Shown here piece after piece: positions 8,552 through 17,056 of a stretch of 64,000 nt of DNA (its first letter is position 1; each line of letters begins with the position of its first letter). A program made the position numbers and the translations under genes. The stretch is from Candidatus Enterococcus wittei (GTDB lineage: Bacteria > Bacillota > Bacilli > Lactobacillales > Enterococcaceae): the NCBI RefSeq assembly GCF_002140175.1, contig NZ_NGMO01000003.1:633614-697613 (forward strand), written 5' to 3'. The notes beneath the pieces were generated by a model. That model was not told the DNA's origin, searched no databases, and saw nothing but the letters and a program-made list of their open reading frames with translations.

Positions 8552-9193
8552 ATGATCAAAGAATTTTGTGCAGAAAACTATACAGCCATACCTCTAGCAA
8601 TTGCTAAAGGCGCTGACCGAATTGAGTTATGTGATAATCTAGCAGTTGGTGGAACAACACCAAGTACAGGCGTCATTGAAGAAGTATTAAGTTATGCAAA
8701 TGAAAAGGAAATTCCTGTAATGACAATCATCCGACCACGAGGTGGCGACTTCGTTTATAACGATATTGAACTAAAAATCATGCATACGGATTTGATCGAA
8801 GCAAAAAAACTAGGAACAGATGGTGTTGTGCTCGGTTGTTTAACCCCTTCTGGCTGGTTGGATGAAGAAGCCCTAGAACTATTGATCGAAACAGCGGAAG
8901 GCTTACAGATCACCTTCCATATGGCCTTCGATAGTATTCCAGAAGAACGACAATTTGAAGCGATCGATTGGTTAGCAGAACATGGAGTGGATCGCATTTT
9001 AACACATGGTGGGCCTGCTGGGACTCCCATTGAAGAAAATTATGACCATCTAAAAAAACTGGTTTCTTATGCAAAGGATCGTTTGATCATCTTGCCGGGG
9101 GGTATGGTGAATTACAAAAATGCAGAGGACGTCGCCAAAGAACTAGGGGTCAATGAAGTTCATGGAACAAAGATCGTCCCTTTAGCTGATTAG
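8552..9193 (+). CDS. cutC: CutC-family copper homeostasis protein
   Basis: The protein (213 residues) is a TIM-barrel CutC homologue: FCAENYTAIPLAIAKGADRI at the N-terminus, VMTIIRPRGGDF, FHMAFDS and LTHGGP in order. Family members bind Cu(I) and are linked to copper tolerance, though a direct role is not settled. Start 8552 is set by AAAAGGAG at 8537-8544; an ATG at 8528 lacks a ribosome site. An extended -10 TGGTACAAT lies at 8507-8515. It is transcribed divergently from rlmA. Confidence 0.88.
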   Translation: MIKEFCAENYTAIPLAIAKGADRIELCDNLAVGGTTPSTGVIEEVLSYANEKEIPVMTIIRPRGGDFVYNDIELKIMHTDLIEAKKLGTDGVVLGCLTPSGWLDEEALELLIETAEGLQITFHMAFDSIPEERQFEAIDWLAEHGVDRILTHGGPAGTPIEENYDHLKKLVSYAKDRLIILPGGMVNYKNAEDVAKELGVNEVHGTKIVPLAD

Positions 9194-9231
9194 TTTCTTT
9201 CTATGTCAAAGAGCAAACATACGAAAGAAAG

Positions 9232-9399
9232 GACGGGAACTAGTGTCTAACTCCGAGAAACAAGAAGGAATTCATGAATATTGCTTTTCAGATTTTTTGT
9301 GAATTTCAGAGTGTTTCCGAAGGAGTTGCTTCTGCTCTAGCCGTTTATGTGTATTTAGGGTATGGAACAAAGGTAAATAGCACTATTGTTCCATACCCT
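9232..9399 (+). repeat. Dispersed intergenic repeat, copy B
   Basis: Contains CTAACTCCGAGAAACAAGAA, an inner ATTCATGAATAT/TTTTTGTGAATT region, GGAGTTGCTTCTGCTCTAGC and a terminal hairpin in which AGGGTATGGAACAA (9357-9370) pairs perfectly with TTGTTCCATACCCT (9386-9399). Its stem bases differ from those of the other copies, yet pairing is kept. The stretch 9400-9605 holds nothing else recognisable. Confidence 0.8.
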
Positions 9400-9605
9400 T
9401 TCAAGTGAACACCCAATATTCTTACGCATTCATTCATAAAATCGTAGAGTAGTTTTTTCTCGTTTATGTTTTTTCAGCTTGATCATTTCAAAGCATTCCA
9501 TACTCAACTCAATTCACCTATAGTAAGATATGGATTTCTTACTATCAGGTTAGATAGTCTTCCAAAAAAGCAGTTCCTCTGGTAATGAAACCGCTCGTTG
9601 ACTTC

Positions 9606-9667
9606 AAAAAAAAGCAATATTTTTTCCTTTAGATAACTCTTGAAGGAGCAAAAATTGCTTTTTTTGT
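9606..9667 (-). terminator. Terminator of the relQ-nadK-rluD-mgtE operon
   Basis: On the minus strand AAAGCAATTTTT and AAAATATTGCTTT flank a long loop and are followed by T residues, 30 bases after the mgtE stop. The stem is slightly imperfect. It may also work in the other direction. Confidence 0.65.
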
Positions 9668-9696
9668 TTTAATGAATTAATATTTTTCAATTTTAT

Positions 9697-11058
9697 TTAC
9701 ATAAAATAGCCCATAAATAAAGAGGCGATGTTAAAGTAAATCAATACACTGGTCAGATCGCTAAGTGTAGTAATAAATGGTCCACTGGCAACAGCGGGGT
9801 CAAACCCTAAGCGATCCATCAGCATAGGGATCAAACTTCCTGCCAGATTCGCTACCGTGATAGCAAACAGCATAGCAATCCCTATAACAAAACCTAAAAT
9901 AAAATTGCTCTTCCAAAAACCAACGATCAAGAAAATCGTCAATCCAGTAACTGCTCCAGTCACTAAACCCGTCAAGACTTCAGCAAGGATCAGTTGAAGG
10001 AACCCATTTTCTTTTTCATCCGAAATCGCTAATCGACGAACTGCTACCGCTAAAGATTGTGTACCAGCATTCCCTGCAGTTCCTGTGATTAATGAAATAA
10101 AGACAGCAAGAATACTTGCCTCACTGACCAATTCTTCGTAATGGCTGATTAACGAAGCAGTAGACATTCCTAAAAATAACAATGTAATCAACCATGGCAA
10201 TCTACGACTAGCGGATTTCACTGGATTTTCATTGATTTCTTCTACGTTGACCCCAGCTAAACCAGAGTAATCACTGGCAGCTTCATCATCAATAACATCA
10301 ATGATATCATCAACTGTTACAATCCCTAATAAATGATCGTCATAATCCGTTACTGGCAAAGCTAAGAAGTCGTAATCACGGAACGTTTTTGCGACTGCTT
10401 CTTGATCATCCCCAACATGGACTGACAAGACTCGCTCACTCATAAGATCGGAAATCATCGCATCATCATCATTCACGATCAAATCACGTAAAGATATTAC
10501 TCCAACAAGCTGATTTTCTTGATTGACGACATAAATATAATAAATCGTCTCTGCGACATCCGCTGCATTTTTCAATACATACATAGCCGAACGAACTGTT
10601 TGATTGGCGACGATCGAAACAAACTCTGTCGTCATGATTGCTCCAGCAGTTTCATCTTCGTAATGCAATAATTCTTTGATCTCGCTTGCATCATCTGTCG
10701 ACATCAAACTGAGGTATTTAGCAATTTGAGTTTTATCTAATGTGTTCAGTAAATCAACTGCATTATCGGTATACATTTCCGAAAGCATATCCGCTGCATA
10801 ACTTGGTCGCATTTCAGCTAAATATTCTTTCATATGTTCATTGTCTTCTTCAATCACATCAAACATGTCCGCCAGTTCCTTTGGCGAAAGATAGGTATAA
10901 ATCAATTGACGATCTGCTTCTTTAAGGGATTGGTAGAATTGCCCCTGTTCATAAATGTGCATCTCTAAAAAGTTGCTTCTAAATGCCTGAATGTTGTTTT
11001 CTCTTAAATCTTGAGATAACTGGGCAAATCTTTCCTCTAGTTCTTGATTTTCATCCAA
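9697..11058 (-). CDS. mgtE: Magnesium transporter MgtE
   Basis: MgtE is a magnesium-gated channel of the inner membrane. The 453 residues show an N-terminal helical domain, a pair of CBS domains (about residues 135-260, for example LVGVISLRDLI and GIVTVDDIIDV), and a C-terminal block of five membrane helices ending with GPFITTLSDLTSV, which holds the pore aspartate. The start is a TTG at 11058, preceded by GGTGAGGTGAG; the nearby ATG is out of frame. It follows the pseudouridine synthase gene by 17 bases and is the last gene of the operon. Confidence 0.95.
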   Translation of the reverse strand: MDENQELEERFAQLSQDLRENNIQAFRSNFLEMHIYEQGQFYQSLKEADRQLIYTYLSPKELADMFDVIEEDNEHMKEYLAEMRPSYAADMLSEMYTDNAVDLLNTLDKTQIAKYLSLMSTDDASEIKELLHYEDETAGAIMTTEFVSIVANQTVRSAMYVLKNAADVAETIYYIYVVNQENQLVGVISLRDLIVNDDDAMISDLMSERVLSVHVGDDQEAVAKTFRDYDFLALPVTDYDDHLLGIVTVDDIIDVIDDEAASDYSGLAGVNVEEINENPVKSASRRLPWLITLLFLGMSTASLISHYEELVSEASILAVFISLITGTAGNAGTQSLAVAVRRLAISDEKENGFLQLILAEVLTGLVTGAVTGLTIFLIVGFWKSNFILGFVIGIAMLFAITVANLAGSLIPMLMDRLGFDPAVASGPFITTLSDLTSVLIYFNIASLFMGYFM

Positions 11059-11075
11059 ATCAATCTCACCTCACC

Positions 11076-11978
11076 TTAATCTTCAAACCGTTTTATTACT
11101 GCCTCCATATCTTCTGCTAAAGGCTGCTTAAACTCTAATAATTTTTCCGTAAAAGGATGGTAAAAACGTAGGTCATAACAATGCAATGCTTGCCTCGTTA
11201 TTCCTAGATCCATTCGTCCCTCATACATTTCATCTCCTAGAAGAGAACAATTGATAGCTGAAAAATGGACTCTGATTTGATGCGTCCGTCCAGTATGCAA
11301 TTGGATATCCACTAGCGCAACTTCTGTAAATTCTTTTTCTAACCAGTACTCTGTCTGTGCGCTTCGTCCGTTTTCAGCGACCATTCGCTTCAATAATGAC
11401 GAGGTATCTCTTGCAATTGGCAGATCAATCCATCCATGTTTTTGAAGATGAGAAACATCGCCACTTACTAAAGCTTGGTATTTTTTTGTGAACTTCTTTT
11501 CACGAAGTTGTATATCTAATTTGGCATGCGCATAACCATGTTTTGCAAATAACATCAATCCAGAAGTATCCCGATCCAGTCGTGTCACTACATGGATTAC
11601 TTGATTCTCGTAACCCTGCCGTTTATAGTACGCCTTTACCCGATTCGCCATTGTACCATTGGGATGATACTGTGCTGGAATCGATGAGACTCCCGCTGGT
11701 TTATTTACCACTAAAATATGTTCATCTTCATAAACAATATCAATGGGTGTTTCATCTAGCAAGACAGTTTCATGTTCGCCTTCTGGGGGGATCACAATGG
11801 TTACCTTATCATTCTCCGACAAAGAAAACAAGACATTCTCGATCCGATCATTGACCATGATCGTCCCACCTTGAAACTTGATTTTTGCTAACAATCCTTT
11901 AGAGATTCCTTGCTCTTTCAAAAAATATTTGATTTGTTGCGGATGTTTCTTCTCATAGACCCATGTAAATTCCATCAT
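11076..11978 (-). CDS. RluA/RluD-family pseudouridine synthase
   Basis: The 300-residue enzyme has an N-terminal S4-like RNA-binding part (KYFLKEQGISKGLLAKI) and the catalytic motif TRLDRDTSGLMLF, whose aspartate attacks uridine in rRNA. It corresponds by position to Bacillus YjbO, next to nadK and relQ; the target uridine is unknown. The ATG overlaps the nadK stop region; GAGGA lies 3 bases from the first ATG and 6 from the second, so the true start may be the next codon. Confidence 0.9.
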   Translation of the reverse strand: MMEFTWVYEKKHPQQIKYFLKEQGISKGLLAKIKFQGGTIMVNDRIENVLFSLSENDKVTIVIPPEGEHETVLLDETPIDIVYEDEHILVVNKPAGVSSIPAQYHPNGTMANRVKAYYKRQGYENQVIHVVTRLDRDTSGLMLFAKHGYAHAKLDIQLREKKFTKKYQALVSGDVSHLQKHGWIDLPIARDTSSLLKRMVAENGRSAQTEYWLEKEFTEVALVDIQLHTGRTHQIRVHFSAINCSLLGDEMYEGRMDLGITRQALHCYDLRFYHPFTEKLLEFKQPLAEDMEAVIKRFED

Positions 11979-12775
11979 TAATCCTCACTAATAAACGCAT
12001 CTTTTACACGATGCCAGAAATGCATATGCCGATAAGAGGCAAAGTGGATACGCTCTTTAGCAATCCGATAATAAATCGATCGGATATTCGTTTTTGGCAT
12101 ATCTAGTTGATCTATCGTGACCAAGTAATCCGCTGTATTTTCCAAACGGATCTCTACCCATTCATCTTGGGCGATCACCATCGGCGAACCAAGCGTTCGA
12201 AATACTCGATTATTCAATGAAGCAATTTCTGCCAATTGAAAAGCATTAATGCTGGGATGGATCACAGCTCCGCCGATACTCTTATTATAAGCCGTCGATC
12301 CAGTCGGCGTGGATACTGCTAAACCATCTCCACGAAAACTTTCAAACAGCTCATTTTTAATGTAAACATCGGCAACCATGGTGCGATTTGACCGTTTGAT
12401 CGTTGATTCATTCAAAGCAAAAAAACATTGATCAGGCTTCTCATCCAAATAGCTAACTCGAACTTTTAATAGTGGATAGCTGACACTTTGCTCACGATTA
12501 GTCAATAAACTATCAACTAGTTCTTCTAGTTCATAGTCGCGCCAGTCTGTATAAAAGCCTAGATGCCCTGTATGGACACCTAGGAAACGCACTTCATCTA
12601 AGGCATGACTAAACTGATGGAACGCCGCCAACAGCGTCCCATCGCCTCCTACTGAGATCACTAATTCAGGTTTGTGCTCATCGATTCCAATGTTTGCTTG
12701 AGACAAAAGAGTTTTCAATCGTTCGGTGACTTCCAACGTCTTTTTTTCTTTATTATGAACGATCGCTACCTTCAT
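11978..12775 (-). CDS. nadK: NAD kinase
   Basis: This makes NADP from NAD and ATP and so supplies reducing power for biosynthesis and redox defence. GGDGTLLAAFH near residue 45, the NE motif in FFALNESTIKR and the glycine-rich FRGDGLAVSTPTGSTAYN define the family; 265 residues is the usual length. A strong GAGGAGG lies 6 bases before the ATG, inside relQ, which overlaps by 23 bases, so the two genes are translationally coupled. Confidence 0.97.
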   Translation of the reverse strand: MKVAIVHNKEKKTLEVTERLKTLLSQANIGIDEHKPELVISVGGDGTLLAAFHQFSHALDEVRFLGVHTGHLGFYTDWRDYELEELVDSLLTNREQSVSYPLLKVRVSYLDEKPDQCFFALNESTIKRSNRTMVADVYIKNELFESFRGDGLAVSTPTGSTAYNKSIGGAVIHPSINAFQLAEIASLNNRVFRTLGSPMVIAQDEWVEIRLENTADYLVTIDQLDMPKTNIRSIYYRIAKERIHFASYRHMHFWHRVKDAFISED

Positions 12776-13457
12776 CTTTTGCCTCCTCTTGTGCTTTTTC
12801 TTGATTGATCAACGAACGATAATAAATATCATCTAATTTCCCTCTCCCATGAGAGAATAAACGTTGTGCTTCTTGGATCTCTTCCCGAATATTCGACATC
12901 TCTTCATCCAATTGGTAAGCTGCTTCTGCCGCTCGTTGTAAACGTTCACTCATCTCTTCGGGAAATACTCCTTGATATTTGTAGTTCAAAGAATGTTCAA
13001 TCGTTGCCCAGAAATTCATTGCGAGTGTACGAATCTGAATCTCAGCTAAAATTCTCTTTTCTCCATTGATCAATTGAACTGGGTACTCTATCACTAAATG
13101 ATAGGAACGATAGCCACTCGCTTTTTTGTTCGTGATATAATCTCTCTCTTGTAAGACCTTCATATCTTTTCGGTTACGAATGATCTCAACAACCTGATGG
13201 ATATCTTCGACGAATTGACACATAATTCGTAAGCCGGCAATATCAGACATTTCCTCTTCTAAACGATTCATCGGTATATGTCGTAACTGAGATTTCGTCA
13301 CAATACTCTCTACGGGTTTTACCCGTCCTGTCACAAATTCAATTGGGACATGTCGGTTTTGTTCTCTAAACTGTTTTCGAATACCGCGTAACTTTACTTT
13401 TAACTCTGAGACCGTTTGTTCATACGGTGCTAAAAATTCTTCCCAATCTCGTTCCAT
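12753..13457 (-). CDS. relQ: Small alarmone synthetase RelQ (GTP pyrophosphokinase)
   Basis: RelQ makes (p)ppGpp from ATP and GTP or GDP; unlike the long RelA found at 47987 it has only the synthetase domain. Visible motifs are GRVKPVESIVTK near residue 50, GLRIMCQFVEDI, ASGYRSYHLVIEYP (the G-loop) and EIQIRT. ATG 13457 is chosen (234 residues) because AGAGG lies 8 bases before it and the protein then begins MERDWEEFLAPYEQ, as in other enterococcal RelQ; an ATG 30 bases upstream is less likely. First gene of the operon with nadK, rluD and mgtE. Confidence 0.95.
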   Translation of the reverse strand: MERDWEEFLAPYEQTVSELKVKLRGIRKQFREQNRHVPIEFVTGRVKPVESIVTKSQLRHIPMNRLEEEMSDIAGLRIMCQFVEDIHQVVEIIRNRKDMKVLQERDYITNKKASGYRSYHLVIEYPVQLINGEKRILAEIQIRTLAMNFWATIEHSLNYKYQGVFPEEMSERLQRAAEAAYQLDEEMSNIREEIQEAQRLFSHGRGKLDDIYYRSLINQEKAQEEAKDEGSDRS

Positions 13458-13586
13458 AATCGCTACCTCTACTTTGTTAACATTCATTGCTATTCTACCA
13501 TATTATTGATGGTTTTTTGTAGCATGTGATTTTTAAGTTGACCTAAAAGAAAAAAATAGGCAAAATAAGAATAAGGAGGTGCTCAC

Positions 13587-14162
13587 ATGTCTGAAACACT
13601 TGAAATTGAATTTAAAACACTATTGACCAAAAAGGAATATCAGCGTTTGATTGATTATTATCAGTTATCTGACGATCTATTCCATGTCCAAACGAATGTT
13701 TACTTTGATACACCTGACTTACAGTTAAGGAAAAAAAATTGCGGACTGCGTATTCGGCTACTAGATGATCATGCTGAATATACATTGAAAACACCTGTCC
13801 AAGAGGGAAAATTAGAAACAACTGATACATATACACCAACACAAATCCACATGATACTTGAACAACAAACACTTCCATTGTCAGGTGCTGTCTTTCAAAA
13901 ACTCACCGAACTTTCAGTTGATCCTACACAACTAATCCGTTTGGGAGAGCTAACTACCAAACGGGCTGAATTGTCAATAGATGAGGGATTATTAGCCATT
14001 GATGAAAGTTGGGGGCAACAACTCCATGATTATGAATTAGAACTAGAAGTTGCTGATGCCAAACAAGGAGAATTTGCGTTTGAGCGTTTATTGAAACACT
14101 TTGCTCTGCCTTACCGTCCTGCAAAAAACAAAATCCAACGAATGTTTGAAGCAAAAAATTAG
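13587..14162 (+). CDS. CYTH-domain protein (YjbK-like)
   Basis: The N-terminal EIEFKTLL is the ExExK signature of the CYTH/triphosphate tunnel family, which binds triphosphates with divalent metals in an eight-stranded barrel. The 191 residues fit a single domain, and acidic and basic alternation continues (YTLKTP, YELELEV, PAKNKIQRM). It sits divergently from relQ, as in Bacillus, hinting at nucleotide or polyphosphate metabolism, but no substrate is shown. AAGGAGG lies 7 bases before the ATG. Confidence 0.88.
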   Translation: MSETLEIEFKTLLTKKEYQRLIDYYQLSDDLFHVQTNVYFDTPDLQLRKKNCGLRIRLLDDHAEYTLKTPVQEGKLETTDTYTPTQIHMILEQQTLPLSGAVFQKLTELSVDPTQLIRLGELTTKRAELSIDEGLLAIDESWGQQLHDYELELEVADAKQGEFAFERLLKHFALPYRPAKNKIQRMFEAKN

Positions 14163-14225
14163 AATTGTATCATTTTCATAAGACTCTTGAGTTCATTTTT
14201 TTGGTCATTTCTGTTAAGTTATAGG

Positions 14226-14254
14226 TTGTGAATACTATTCACGTTAGATATAGA
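14226..14254 (+). promoter_or_regulatory. Candidate spxH promoter with overlapping palindrome
   Basis: TTGTGA (14226-14231) and TATAGA (14249-14254) are 17 bases apart. The perfect palindrome GTGAATACTATTCAC (14228-14242) overlaps the -35 box, as an operator would. Confidence 0.4.
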
Positions 14255-14276
14255 ATCTATTTTGGGGGAGATTCGT

Positions 14277-14945
14277 ATGATTGAAATCTATTTATTTGTT
14301 AATCCATTGGGGAAAAACTGCTTTCAGTTAGAGCAACAATTGATTCAATTTATTGAAGAAGAATACGGGGAAAAGTCAAAAGAAAAAGTACAATTTCGCT
14401 TTCTTCCCTTAGTTAACTTGCAGACAATCGGGGATGTCATGCAAACCAACGGGATTTCTCAAACAAATCTGAATGAACGAAATCAGTTATTCTCAATAAC
14501 ATACTCTGCGGCGCTAGACTGTAAAGCCGCACATTTTCAAGGCAAGAAAAAAGGGCGGCAGTTTTTAAGTAAACTACAAGAAGCTGTCTGTTGTAAAAAA
14601 ATTCCTTATTCGAAAGAACTTGCTGAATCCATTTTTTCAGAAATCGGCGATTTAATGATGTTCAAAGAAGATCGGCAGTCTGAGTTTGTTAAAGAAGCGT
14701 TCTTCTCAGATCAGAAAATGGCCCGTGAGATGGGTATCAAAAAACATCCATCCGCAGTCGTCTACAACTATTCTGATGAACACAATTTTGGCGTATTAGT
14801 TGAAGGGTTATCTACTGTTCGACAAATCAAAGCCATCTGCCAAGGAAAAGAAGACAGTTATCAAATTTTTGACGGTGATCCTTTTCAGAACAAAGGTGCA
14901 CAGCTTCAAACAGGAAGCAGTCATTTATCCTTACTTTCAAATTAA
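14277..14945 (+). CDS. spxH: SpxH/YjbH-like DsbA-family adaptor protein
   Basis: YjbH-type proteins deliver Spx to ClpXP for destruction. The 222-residue protein has a thioredoxin-like start (IEIYLFVNPLGKNC) in which the usual CxxC is reduced to GKNC (Gly12, Cys15), so classical disulfide chemistry is not expected. Later parts match the DsbA-like helical insert and the ending GIKKHPSAVVYN (cis-proline region). ATG 14277 has GGGGGAG upstream. Its place between CYTH/relQ and, further on, pepF-coiA-mecA-spx is that of Bacillus yjbH. Confidence 0.85.
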   Translation: MIEIYLFVNPLGKNCFQLEQQLIQFIEEEYGEKSKEKVQFRFLPLVNLQTIGDVMQTNGISQTNLNERNQLFSITYSAALDCKAAHFQGKKKGRQFLSKLQEAVCCKKIPYSKELAESIFSEIGDLMMFKEDRQSEFVKEAFFSDQKMAREMGIKKHPSAVVYNYSDEHNFGVLVEGLSTVRQIKAICQGKEDSYQIFDGDPFQNKGAQLQTGSSHLSLLSN

Positions 14946-15154
14946 TAGCCACAGAATTGGCACTGACACGAACAAAAAAGGGCGTGAGTCATAGTCACTC
15001 CCCGTACTGCTAAAAATAAAGAAACAATAACCAAAAAGCTGGATTTTGCTGGGAAGATCAATCAAAAAAATGAAATAGTTTTCGCAAGTTTCATCACCCT
15101 ATCATAAAGCAACTAGCTTACTCACAATCTTCTGCGTGTCAAAAATAAAATCTT

Positions 15155-15207
15155 AAAAGCCAAAGGCTCCGAAAATCGAAATATGATTTTCGGAGCCTTT
15201 GGCTTTT
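15155..15207. terminator. Strong bidirectional hairpin between spxH and the PTS genes
   Basis: Twenty-three bases at 15155-15177 pair perfectly with 15185-15207 around the loop GAAATAT, and the outer ends are A and T runs, so it can stop transcripts from both sides. The 439-base gap 14946-15384 shows no other element. Confidence 0.85.
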
Positions 15208-15384
15208 TGTCGGAAGTTGACTCATTTTGATAGATCTACTTTATCCTACTTTTCTGATTCCATTAGCATACCATTCGAGCCAAAGTTCATTGGATCTAGC
15301 ACCTCTTCACCTATTACTTTAACGTTGTTACTTGTTTATAAAAGGACAGTCACTGAGTACTTGCACTTTTCCACTACATACCCT

Positions 15385-16752
15385 TCAATCAACTACAGTA
15401 CTTGATTTCTTATTCTTCTTAAGAATCGTTAAGCCTATCAGCACAGCAAGCACTGCGAAGATCCCGAAAACAATCGCGATTTGTCCACCGATATTCGCCA
15501 AATTCCCTAAGAAGATTCCTGCCACGCCATAATCTGTATCAGAAAATGTCGATCCTTGAAAACCAAGATCCCCCATGACTGGCATCAATAGCATCGGCAT
15601 GAAACTAATAATGATCCCATGGATAAAGGAACCAACAACCGCCCCTCGTACACCGCCCGTTGCATTTCCATAAACACCTGCTGTCGCCCCACAAAAGAAA
15701 TGAGGAACAACCCCTGGAATAATGACTGTTGTTCCAGTAAATATCATAATGACTAAGCTAACCAATCCACCCGCAAAACTTGTTAAAAAGCCAATCAATA
15801 CTGCATTGGGTGCATAAGGAAATACGATTGGGCAATCTAACGCTGGAATAGAATTAGGTACTAGTTTTTCAGAAATCCCTTTAAATGCTGGAACGATTTC
15901 AGCTAAAATTAGTCTTACTCCCGCCAAAATGATGAATACTCCTGCTGCAAATGATCCTGCTTGCTGTAAAGAATAAATAATATAATTTGTTCCACCACTA
16001 AGTGTTGCTGTAATAAATTCACTGCCAGAAAACAAAGCAACGATGACATAGACGATTGCCATGGTAATCGTGATGCTTACAGTTGAATCTCTTAAAAAAG
16101 ATAACCCTTTAGGAAAATTGATATCCTCTGTTGATTTTTCTTTATCCCCAACATACTTCCCAATCAGGCCACTTAACGCATAACCAAAATTCCCTGTATG
16201 ACCTAATGCGACAGAATCATTTTTCGTGATCTGTCGTGTAAATGGTTGCGCAATCGCTGGAAAAATTGTATTGCAGATCCCTAAAGCAAGCCCTCCAAAT
16301 AACACTAGACTAATGGTGTTCATTTTGGTTACACTTAAAATCACTGCAATCATGCATGCCATATAAAGCGTAGCATGGCCTGTTAAGTAAATATATTTAT
16401 ACCGTGTAATCCTAGCAATTAAGATATTGAAGGCCATCCCTGCTAACATAATAAGTGCTGTATACGTTCCATATGTTGTTAAAGCAAGGGCAACGATAGC
16501 TTCATTATTAGGAATGACTCCTTGCATATTGAATGCTTTCTGAAACATTTCCCCAAAAGGTGCCAAGGAACTTTCGACGACTCCAGCACCAGCGGTCACT
16601 ACTAAAAAGCCTACGAATGTTTTAATCCCACCTTTAACCGTCGTGGCTATGTCTTTTTTTTGTAAAATGTTACCAAGAATGGCAATCAATGCGACTAAAA
16701 TCGCAGGTGTGCTAGCGATATCGATTAAAATACCTAGAAATCCTTTCATCAT
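15385..16752 (-). CDS. PTS transporter IIC component, UlaA (ascorbate) type
   Basis: The 455-residue protein has about ten to twelve membrane segments and resembles the UlaA/SgaT group of PTS membrane channels (GAGVVESSLAPF, LTGHATLYMACM, GNFGYALSGLIGKYVGD). It would move a sugar or sugar acid across the membrane for phosphorylation by IIB. Ascorbate is the type substrate, but none of the ula breakdown enzymes is nearby, so the substrate is open. GGGGAGG precedes the ATG. It is the last gene of the IIA-regulator/IIB/IIC unit. Confidence 0.88.
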   Translation of the reverse strand: MMKGFLGILIDIASTPAILVALIAILGNILQKKDIATTVKGGIKTFVGFLVVTAGAGVVESSLAPFGEMFQKAFNMQGVIPNNEAIVALALTTYGTYTALIMLAGMAFNILIARITRYKYIYLTGHATLYMACMIAVILSVTKMNTISLVLFGGLALGICNTIFPAIAQPFTRQITKNDSVALGHTGNFGYALSGLIGKYVGDKEKSTEDINFPKGLSFLRDSTVSITITMAIVYVIVALFSGSEFITATLSGGTNYIIYSLQQAGSFAAGVFIILAGVRLILAEIVPAFKGISEKLVPNSIPALDCPIVFPYAPNAVLIGFLTSFAGGLVSLVIMIFTGTTVIIPGVVPHFFCGATAGVYGNATGGVRGAVVGSFIHGIIISFMPMLLMPVMGDLGFQGSTFSDTDYGVAGIFLGNLANIGGQIAIVFGIFAVLAVLIGLTILKKNKKSSTVVD

Positions 16753-16774
16753 TACTTCCTCCCCTACCTCGTTT

Positions 16775-17056
16775 TTAAATCAATCCTTTTTCTTTACACG
16801 TTTGACCCACTTTGTCTTTTAATTCATCTAGATCAATAATACTTTCCAGTACCACAATTTCTCCAAGGTGTTGCGCACTATCTGCTAGATCTCTTCCTAC
16901 AAAAAAGACATCTGCTAATTCGGGTGTAGCACTTCCTAAATCATAATGTGCAACTTCTACATCAGATACACCTAATTCATTTAAGACAGAATTGATATTC
17001 ATCTCTACGATAAAACTTGACCCCAACCCTGATCCACAAACTGCTGCAAATTTCAT
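16775..17056 (-). CDS. PTS IIB component, lactose/ascorbate-type
   Basis: A 93-residue single-domain protein beginning KFAAVCGSGLGSS; Cys7 in this P-loop-like motif accepts the phosphate from IIA and hands it to the sugar. It overlaps the regulator stop by 4 bases and precedes IIC by 22 bases, so the three are cotranscribed. Confidence 0.92.
   Translation of the reverse strand: MKFAAVCGSGLGSSFIVEMNINSVLNELGVSDVEVAHYDLGSATPELADVFFVGRDLADSAQHLGEIVVLESIIDLDELKDKVGQTCKEKGLI

Noticed and set aside
15155-15207. The 23-bp perfect inverted repeat as a mobile-element end
   Set aside because: Arms meet at a 7-base loop with A and T runs outside, as in a two-way terminator between convergent genes.
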